Shown here piece after piece: positions 57,860 to 64,000 of a DNA stretch of 64,000 bases. Below the pieces are notes generated by a model, which was not told the DNA's origin, did no database searches, and was given only the letters and a program-made list of their open reading frames with translations. Origin of the DNA: Aurantimonas endophytica (lineage in GTDB: Bacteria > Pseudomonadota > Alphaproteobacteria > Rhizobiales > Rhizobiaceae); NCBI RefSeq assembly GCF_014196845.1, contig NZ_JACIEM010000001.1, positions 744,001 through 808,000 on the forward strand, written 5' to 3'. Each line of letters opens with the position of its first letter. Position 1 is the stretch's first letter. Made by a program: the position numbers and the translations under genes.

Positions 57860-58693
57860 TCAATTCCTGGCGACGGATGCGCCCCCGGCCGCTGCCATCT
57901 GTTGCTCGGCATAGGCGAGTGCGGTCCGGCGATCGGCCTCCGAAGCCATCGAGAAGACCTCCTCCTGCAGCGGACGTATCCACTGTGCATCGGCCGGCGA
58001 TGCCCGCTTGAGCGCCAGGGTCAGCATGCCGAGCCCCTGCACGGGCTGTGCCGGCAGCGATATCTTCTGGCCGTCGAACAACAGATAGCCGAGCAGCGCC
58101 CGGGCGCCGACATGCTCCTTTTCCGCGGCCAGTTTCAGCCAGCGCGCCGCCTGGCGTGGATCGGCCTTGCCGCCCTCGCCTTGCAGGATCATCCGGCCCA
58201 GCTCGAACTGCGCCTTGGGATCGCCGAAGAACGAGGCGGCATGGAAATAGAACTGCCGGGCACGCGGCAGGTCCGCGCCAACCGGCGTGCTCGGGATGCC
58301 GCGGCGCAGGTAGTCGCCGAGCGCGACGACGGCGCTCGAGACGTAGGCGGCATTGGCATACCCGCCGCCATCCTCGTCTTGATCGCGGACGATCTGCTCG
58401 AAGATCTTGAACGCCTCGTAGTCGTTCTCGGGAACGCCATCTCCGTCGGCATACATCTTGCCGAGCTTCCAGCGGGCGCCGGGGTGTCCCTTGTCGGCGG
58501 CGTAACGCAAAGCCTCGAAAGCCTCGAGCTTCTCGCCGCGCTGATAGGCCTTGAAGCCGAAGGAGAACAGCTCCAGCGTTCCCGCCTCCGGATTCACCCG
58601 CGCGGCGGGGTCGAGGGCCGACGCGGCGCCTGCCGAAAACAGCACCGCGCCGACGAACGACGCCGAAAGGGCTATTCTCCTAGAGATCCGCAT
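57860..58693 (-). CDS. exoR: ExoR-like Sel1-repeat periplasmic regulator
   Basis: A 277-residue secreted protein with signal peptide [19 protein letters not shown], cut near AASA. The mature part is built from Sel1-like helical repeats: [20 protein letters not shown], then [39 protein letters not shown] and [16 protein letters not shown]. Length and repeats match ExoR of Sinorhizobium and Agrobacterium, the periplasmic inhibitor of the ExoS/ChvI two-component system controlling exopolysaccharide and host association. Its start overlaps the ilvD stop by 14 bases, so it is translated with ilvD. The sensor and regulator genes are not in the window. Confidence 0.78.
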   Translation of the reverse strand: MRISRRIALSASFVGAVLFSAGAASALDPAARVNPEAGTLELFSFGFKAYQRGEKLEAFEALRYAADKGHPGARWKLGKMYADGDGVPENDYEAFKIFEQIVRDQDEDGGGYANAAYVSSAVVALGDYLRRGIPSTPVGADLPRARQFYFHAASFFGDPKAQFELGRMILQGEGGKADPRQAARWLKLAAEKEHVGARALLGYLLFDGQKISLPAQPVQGLGMLTLALKRASPADAQWIRPLQEEVFSMASEADRRTALAYAEQQMAAAGGASVARN

Positions 58694-60404
58694 AGCAATG
58701 CTTCTCTGCGGCAGCGCCCGGATGCGTCACCGCGCCCTTGCGGGCCGTTCCGACCTGCTGGGCATATTTCCAGATGGCGCCCGACTGATAGTCCGTCTCG
58801 CGCGGCTGCCAGGCATCGGCGCGCAGCTTCAGCTCGTCATCCGAGAGCGCCACGTCAAGCGTGCCCTCGACCGCATCGATGGTGATGATATCGCCGTCGC
58901 GCAGCAGGCCGATCGGGCCGCCGACAGCGGCCTCGGGGCCGACATGGCCGATGCAGAAGCCGCGCGTGGCGCCGGAAAAGCGCCCGTCGGTGATCAGCGC
59001 GACCTTGTCGCCCATGCCCTGACCGTAGAGCGCTGCCGTGGTCGACAGCATCTCGCGCATGCCGGGACCGCCCTTCGGCCCTTCGTAGCGGATGACGAGC
59101 ACTTCGCCTTCCTTGTAGTCGCGCTTGGAAACCGCCTCGTAGCAGGCCTCTTCCGAGTCGAAGCAGCGGGCGGGGCCGGAGAAGCGCAGGTTCTTCATGC
59201 CCGCGACCTTCACGATCGCGCCGTCGCTGGCGAGGTTGCCCTTGAGGCCGACCACGCCACCGGTCACGGTGATCGGGTTGTTGGCTTCGCGCACGACGTC
59301 CTGGTGCGGGTTCCAGGCGACCTTCTCCATGTTCTCGGCGATGGTGCGGCCGGTCACGGTCATGCAGTCGCCGTGCAGATAGCCGTGCTCCAGCATGGTC
59401 TTCATCAGCAGCGGGATGCCGCCTGCCTCGAACATGTCCTTGGCGACGTACTTGCCGCCCGGCTTGAGGTCCGCGATGTACGGGGTCTTCTTGAAGATCT
59501 CGGCGACGTCGAACAGGTCGAACTCGATACCGCATTCATGCGCGATGGCCGGCAGGTGCAGCGCGCCGTTGGTCGAACCGCCGGTTGCCGCGACCACGGC
59601 GGCGGCGTTCTCCAGCGCCTTGCGGGTCACGATGTCGCGCGGCCGGATGTTGCGCGCCAGCAGTTCCATGACGATCTCGCCGGAGGCGTAACAGAACTTG
59701 TCGCGGATCTCGTAAGGGGCCGGCGCACCGCAGGAATAGGGCAGCGCCAGGCCGATCGCTTCGGCGACGGTCGCCATCGTGTTGGCGGTGAACTGCGCGC
59801 CGCAGGATCCGGCCGACGGGCACGCGACCTGCTCGATCTCGTCGAGATCGGCGTCGTTCATGTCACCGACCGAATGCTTGCCGACCGCCTCGAAGATGTC
59901 CTGGACGGTGACCTGCTGGCCACGGAAATTGCCGGGCAGGATCGACCCGCCATAGATGAACACTGACGGGACGTTGAGCCGGACCATCGCCATCATCATG
60001 CCGGGCAGCGACTTGTCGCAGCCCGCCAGCCCGACCAGCGCATCATAGGCATGGCCGCGCATCGTCAGCTCGACCGAATCGGCGATAAGGTCGCGGGACA
60101 CCAGCGACGCCTTCATGCCCTGGTGGCCCATCGCGATGCCGTCGGTGACGGTGATCGTGCAGAATTCGCGCGGCGTGCCACGTGCGGCGGCGACGCCTTT
60201 CTTGACCACCTGGGCCTGGCGCATAAGCGAGATATTGCAGGGCGCGGCCTCGTTCCAGCAGGACGCGACACCCACCAGCGGCTGGTGAATCTCTTCCTTG
60301 GTCAGGCCCATTGCATAGAGGTACGAGCGATGCGGCGCGCGCGACGGCCCTTCCGTCACATGGCGGCTGGGCAGGTTCTTCTTATCGAAAACGTGCGAAT
60401 CCAT
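58680..60404 (-). CDS. ilvD: Dihydroxy-acid dehydratase
   Basis: Fe-S dehydratase of branched-chain amino acid and pantothenate synthesis, 574 residues. [13 protein letters not shown] near residue 48, [15 protein letters not shown] near residue 122 and [16 protein letters not shown] near residue 190 contain the cluster and metal ligands. [22 protein letters not shown] near residue 470 is the second family signature. The start [16 protein letters not shown] has a GGGAGAG site; longer starts lack conservation. Confidence 0.96.
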   Translation of the reverse strand: MDSHVFDKKNLPSRHVTEGPSRAPHRSYLYAMGLTKEEIHQPLVGVASCWNEAAPCNISLMRQAQVVKKGVAAARGTPREFCTITVTDGIAMGHQGMKASLVSRDLIADSVELTMRGHAYDALVGLAGCDKSLPGMMMAMVRLNVPSVFIYGGSILPGNFRGQQVTVQDIFEAVGKHSVGDMNDADLDEIEQVACPSAGSCGAQFTANTMATVAEAIGLALPYSCGAPAPYEIRDKFCYASGEIVMELLARNIRPRDIVTRKALENAAAVVAATGGSTNGALHLPAIAHECGIEFDLFDVAEIFKKTPYIADLKPGGKYVAKDMFEAGGIPLLMKTMLEHGYLHGDCMTVTGRTIAENMEKVAWNPHQDVVREANNPITVTGGVVGLKGNLASDGAIVKVAGMKNLRFSGPARCFDSEEACYEAVSKRDYKEGEVLVIRYEGPKGGPGMREMLSTTAALYGQGMGDKVALITDGRFSGATRGFCIGHVGPEAAVGGPIGLLRDGDIITIDAVEGTLDVALSDDELKLRADAWQPRETDYQSGAIWKYAQQVGTARKGAVTHPGAAAEKHCYADL

Positions 60405-60586
60405 CGTCTCTCCCAACTCTTGACAAAGCACCGAGCCGCACCTCCGCGCTCCGTCCGGGGTGACGGCGTTTTGTGGCGGCAACGCGGCGAATTTCCCGTC
60501 CCCGACTATAAGGGGTGCACGCTTGCAATAGTGTTGCGTCAATCACACATCGGCTCTTTCTAGGAACGAAGGTGGAACTTTTCACG

Positions 60587-60617
60587 CGAAGGGCGCGCCC
60601 ATAGGACGCGCCCTTCG
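60587..60617. repeat. Inverted repeat after the FadL-like gene
   Basis: An 11-base perfect stem CGAAGGGCGCG / CGCGCCCTTCG around a nine-base loop, 33 bases beyond the porin gene stop. It may end that transcript, but the minus-strand tail is CGTGAAAAG and lacks a T-run. Confidence 0.45.
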
Positions 60618-60649
60618 TCGATGTCGCAGATCGGTTTTTGGTCGATGCC

Positions 60650-62062
60650 TCAGAAGGTGAATTTGAGCGAAGCGGTCCCGCCCAGCACGACGTCATCGCC
60701 GACCGTGCCGTCATAGTAGCCGCCGTCCGCGACCGACTGATCACCGTCGGTCCAGTAGCCGACCAGGCCACCAAAGCGGATTTCGCTCCACTGGTTGGCC
60801 TTGAACGAGACGCCGGCGGATACCGTGTAGAGGTCGGTATAGGTGGTCTCCGAACCGGTCGACACGCCCCGGTCGTAACCCAGGGACACGGCGCCCGAAA
60901 TCTGCTCGTTGAACGCCTTGCCGATGCCGATCGAGGCGGTGTAGCCATCGCGCCAGTTATAGGGCGAGTAGCTGGAGGAAGTGCCGGTCTCGGCGCTGGT
61001 GATGGTGCTGACGACCGAGCCGTTGGTGCTCCAGTCCGTCCAGCGGAACGACCCGAGCAGCAGCGTTCCCTCGGCAATGCCGGTCTGGGCATTGATGTAG
61101 AGGCTTTGCGGGCTGATCGCCTCGTTGAGGCTCGAATCGACATCGATGACCCGGTTGGGAATGGCGCCCGCGCCACGCCCGGCGGCAGCAATCAGCCCGT
61201 CGAGCTGCGGGATCGAGACGCGCTGGCCGTTGAGCGAGGCGTAGGCCGTGTCGAGAATGGTGACGGTGCCGGTGCCGGTGACGTCGTCATGCTTGACCTC
61301 CGAGCGGTAGAGCACCTGCGCGCGGAGCGCGATCTCCGGCTTCTCGTAGGCTAGACCGATGCGATAGCCGCCTTTGTAGCCGCCGCGCGAATCGACCTCG
61401 ACGAGGCTCGGAAGCGTGACCTGCGCGCCGGGGACCAAGGTGGTGAGGCCGCCGACCAGCGCCCTGCCCTGGGGACCAGATGCCACGAAGGCCCCGTTCA
61501 GATTGCGGAAGCCGTAGCTGGAACCATCGAAATTGAAATCTTCCGCGAAGACGCCGCCTAGAAGGCTGAAGCGACCGACGTCGGCGGTGTAGCTGACCCG
61601 GCAGGTCAGACCGAATTCGTTGGATTCGAAGCCGATCGTGCGGGTGCGGGACGTCGAGGTCGCGCCGGCGAAGTTGAGGCGATCGGCGTTCGACGTGCTC
61701 TGTGTCGAGCTCACCTGCCGCGGCAGGGCGCCGTCCAGCGTATCGCTATAGTCGGCGGTGGCGGCAAAGGATTCCGTGTAGGTGCCGGCGCAACCGAACA
61801 GGTCGCCGCCGAAGCCGACCGAGAAGGAGGGGATCGAGTAGTGGCCGGTGTAGTCGCCGTAGTCGCCGCTGACGCCGTTGACCGAGTCGAAGCCGCGCTG
61901 CGGCGCCACGTATGTCAGGCCGGTCCGCATGCTGAACGTGCCGGGCTCATAAAGAATGTCCGTGTCGGCTGTGCCGCGCTGAAAGCCCCCGGCCAGCGCC
62001 GTCGATGACAGCGCCATGGTCGCGATCGCCGTGCCGGCCATGATCTTGCGGAAATGTGACAT
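60650..62062 (-). CDS. FadL/OmpP1-family outer membrane transport protein
   Basis: A 470-residue outer membrane beta-barrel with signal peptide MSHFRKIMAGTAIATMALSS, cut near ALAGG. The mature N-terminus GFQRGTADTDILYEPGTFSM and the C-terminal FTF with aromatic last residue are typical of this porin group, as are alternating amphipathic strands (LRAQVLYRSEV, AISPQSLYINAQTG). FadL proteins bring long-chain fatty acids or other hydrophobic compounds across the outer membrane; the substrate here cannot be told. The start follows GAGGGGG. It stands alone between ilvD and valS. Confidence 0.88.
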   Translation of the reverse strand: MSHFRKIMAGTAIATMALSSTALAGGFQRGTADTDILYEPGTFSMRTGLTYVAPQRGFDSVNGVSGDYGDYTGHYSIPSFSVGFGGDLFGCAGTYTESFAATADYSDTLDGALPRQVSSTQSTSNADRLNFAGATSTSRTRTIGFESNEFGLTCRVSYTADVGRFSLLGGVFAEDFNFDGSSYGFRNLNGAFVASGPQGRALVGGLTTLVPGAQVTLPSLVEVDSRGGYKGGYRIGLAYEKPEIALRAQVLYRSEVKHDDVTGTGTVTILDTAYASLNGQRVSIPQLDGLIAAAGRGAGAIPNRVIDVDSSLNEAISPQSLYINAQTGIAEGTLLLGSFRWTDWSTNGSVVSTITSAETGTSSSYSPYNWRDGYTASIGIGKAFNEQISGAVSLGYDRGVSTGSETTYTDLYTVSAGVSFKANQWSEIRFGGLVGYWTDGDQSVADGGYYDGTVGDDVVLGGTASLKFTF

Positions 62063-62384
62063 AGTTTCCCCCTCACACATTTTCTCTGCTGTGCGCCTCC
62101 GCCCCTCAGCAGTTGACGCAAACGTAAACGAGAAAGTCTCGGGCGGAAATACGGTTTGTAACGCGAGCGCCACAATTGCGGCGAAAGGGCAACAGGTTCT
62201 GCCCGCCGCGAAAGCGGCCCGACCCTGTTGCCTAACCCGTTGAATGTAATGGCAGGAGACGCCTTTGGCGGAATCGGATCGGAAGGTCACCTTCCTGATC
62301 AGCGTTCAGAAGAGCGAAAACGCCGCCCAGTGATCCTGCCCCGACCGTGTCAGAACTGTGACACTGTCGAGGCAGCGGCTTGTT
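62063..62384. other. Intergenic region between valS and the FadL-like gene, with hairpins
   Basis: No protein gene is seen. An imperfect hairpin with a GAAA loop spans 62190-62230, with outer arms CAACAGG / CCTGTTG. A near-perfect repeat GGAAGGT-C-ACCTTCC lies at 62281-62295, and GTGTCA / TGACAC at 62347-62364. The first may stop valS transcription, though its minus-strand tail has only T3. The others could be protein sites controlling the porin gene. No promoter is clear enough to call. Confidence 0.5.
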
Positions 62385-64000
62385 TCAGCGAAGCCGGTCC
62401 AGGGCTGCGGCGAGTTTCTCTTCCTCGGCCCGGTAGGCCGCCTGCTTCTCCCGCTCCTGCGCAACCACCTCCTCCGGCGCGTTGGCCACGAAGCGCTCGT
62501 TCGAGAGCTTGCCGTCGATGCGCTTGATCTCGGTGCGGGCCTTCTCCCGGGCCTTCTCGAGGCGGGCGCGCTCGGCGGCGATGTCGATCATCCCGGCCAG
62601 CGGCAGGGCGAAGGTCAGTCCACCGACGACGATCTGCGCGGCCTGCTCCGGCGCCTGCTCTGCCGTGGTCACCGCGGTGACCCGCGCCAGCCGCTTCAGC
62701 GCGGGGCCATGCCGTTCGAGGCGCTCCATGGCCAGCGCATCGGCGCCGATGGCGACCAGCGCCGCTTCCGCCGCGGCCGGAACGTTCATCTCGGAGCGGA
62801 CGGAGCGTATCTCGCTGACGAGGTCCACCAGCCAGTTGATGTCGTCAGCCGCCTCGACATCGGCGAAGTCGATCGCCGGCCACTCGGTGTGGCACAGCAG
62901 CCGCGGGCGGTTGCCCTCGACTGTTGCCGCCCAGAGCTCTTCCGTGACGAACGGCATGAACGGGTGGAGGAGCGCGAAAATGCGGTCGAGCACCATGCCG
63001 GTGACCGCGCGGACCTCGTTGGCCGCAGCCTCGTCGCCGCCCGCCAGTGCCGGCTTGGCGAGCTCGACGTACCAGTCGCAGAACGTATTCCAAACGAATC
63101 GGTACAGTGCAGCGGCGGCGTCGTTGAAGCGGTAGGCTTCCAGCGCAGCCCGCGTCTCGCTGGAGGCCTTGCCGAGTTCCGTGACGATCCAGCGGTTGAG
63201 CGGCAGCTTCAGTCCGTCCGGGTCGACCGCCGTGCCGTGAACCGCGCCGTTCATCTCGGCGAAGCGGGTCGCGTTCCAGAGCTTGGTGCCGAAGTTCCGG
63301 TACCCGGCGATGCGCTGGGTGTCGAGCTTAACGTCCCTGCCCTGGGCCGCCATGATCGCCAGCGTGAAGCGCAACGCGTCGGCACCGTATTCGTCGATCA
63401 GTTCCACTGGATCGACGACGTTACCCTTCGACTTCGACATCTTGTCGCCGTTCTTGTCGCGAACCAGCGCATGGATGTAGATCGTGTGGAATGGCGCAAT
63501 GCCATTTCCCTCGGCATCCTTCATGAAATGCAGGCCCATCTGCATCATCCGGACGACCCAGAACGGGATGATGTCGAAGCCGGTGACGAGAACGCTCGTC
63601 GGATAGTAGCGCTCCAGTTCCGGTGTCTTGTCGGGCCAGCCCAGCGTCGAGAAAGGCCAGAGCGCCGACGAGAACCAGGTGTCGAGGACGTCCTCGTCAC
63701 GGATCAGGATCTCGCCCGGCTGCAGTTTCTCGATCCTGTCCTGAACCCAGGATTTCCACGGACCTTCATGCGCCAGATAGTGCTGTATGGCGGCATCCAG
63801 CGCTTCTTCTTCGCTCTTCTCGACGAAGCATTGCCCATCCGGGCCGTACCAGGCCGGGATCTGATGGCCCCACCAGAGCTGGCGCGATATGCACCAGGGC
63901 TCGATGTTCTCCAGCCAGTTGAAATAGGTCTTTTCCCAGTTCTTCGGCACGAAGTTCGCACGGCCGTCGCGCACGGCATCAAGCGGCGGACCCGCCAGCG
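62385..64000 (-). CDS. valS: Valyl-tRNA synthetase (N-terminal part beyond window)
   Basis: The visible C-terminal 530 or more residues of the class I synthetase for tRNA-Val. It opens within the catalytic domain ([20 protein letters not shown] then [15 protein letters not shown]). The KMSKS motif is in [21 protein letters not shown]. The anticodon-binding helices and the C-terminal coiled coil ([20 protein letters not shown]) follow, to a normal stop. The frame remains open to the window edge, so the gene continues outside. Confidence 0.96.
   Translation of the reverse strand, partial: LAGPPLDAVRDGRANFVPKNWEKTYFNWLENIEPWCISRQLWWGHQIPAWYGPDGQCFVEKSEEEALDAAIQHYLAHEGPWKSWVQDRIEKLQPGEILIRDEDVLDTWFSSALWPFSTLGWPDKTPELERYYPTSVLVTGFDIIPFWVVRMMQMGLHFMKDAEGNGIAPFHTIYIHALVRDKNGDKMSKSKGNVVDPVELIDEYGADALRFTLAIMAAQGRDVKLDTQRIAGYRNFGTKLWNATRFAEMNGAVHGTAVDPDGLKLPLNRWIVTELGKASSETRAALEAYRFNDAAAALYRFVWNTFCDWYVELAKPALAGGDEAAANEVRAVTGMVLDRIFALLHPFMPFVTEELWAATVEGNRPRLLCHTEWPAIDFADVEAADDINWLVDLVSEIRSVRSEMNVPAAAEAALVAIGADALAMERLERHGPALKRLARVTAVTTAEQAPEQAAQIVVGGLTFALPLAGMIDIAAERARLEKAREKARTEIKRIDGKLSNERFVANAPEEVVAQEREKQAAYRAEEEKLAAALDRLR

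Overview
The window is GC-rich alphaproteobacterial chromosome. Gene content and order match the Hyphomicrobiales (Rhizobiales). The markers are nuoA-N followed by birA, rnj, mce, proS and lolCD; hupB-lon-clpX-clpP next to tRNA genes; yajC-secDF; argS-SPOR-nagZ...tatABC-serS-surE-pcm-nlpD; and dgt/erpA/xth. A family such as Aurantimonadaceae is possible, but I cannot fix it from sequence alone. There are no insertion sequences, phage genes or CRISPR arrays. Almost everything is core genome with sense genes mostly on the minus strand. The two ends cut lolD (C-terminus missing) and valS (N-terminus missing).

Positions 1-22957 (minus strand) hold one long transcription block. It begins with a complete complex I operon in the order nuoA, B, C, (GFA-family Zn protein), D, E, F, G, H, (73-residue membrane protein), I, J, K, L, M, N. 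It continues into birA, RNase J, methylmalonyl-CoA epimerase, a DUF1467 protein, proS and lolC/lolD. Two non-nuo genes sit inside the complex I operon, both overlapping a nuo gene. NuoE carries a long acidic tail ending in a helix-hairpin-helix-like module. Between proS and the DUF1467 gene, on the opposite strand, is a likely small RNA with a textbook terminator.

Positions 22958-34300 hold tRNA-Asp(GTC), tRNA-Val(TAC) and tRNA-Leu(TAG), hupB, the protein quality-control genes lon, clpX, clpP and tig, and a large MscS-type channel. Several promoters and terminators can be read directly.

Positions 34141-34667 (plus strand) are the most unusual stretch. A 47-residue DUF1127 gene is followed by three tandem units of about 125 nt. 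Together they form nine hairpins whose loops carry CCTCCTCCC, CTCCTCCC or TCCTCCC, and the array ends in an intrinsic terminator. It is the alphaproteobacterial 'cuckoo'/CcsR type of anti-Shine-Dalgarno sRNA cluster, with an extra third hairpin class per unit.

Positions 34736-44659 hold trmFO, a DUF4153 membrane protein, homologues of two mitochondrial complex I assembly factors (NDUFAF6-like and NDUFAF3-like), secDF, yajC, a DUF815 ATPase and a NlpD-like lipoprotein whose LytM domain has lost metal ligands. Positions 44840-55279 form a second long minus-strand block: argS, SPOR protein, nagZ, an orphan ABC ATPase, tatABC, serS, surE, pcm. The ATPase occupies the place where scpA-scpB are often found. 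The right end holds dgt, erpA, xth, an ExoR-like Sel1 protein overlapping ilvD, a FadL-family porin and valS.
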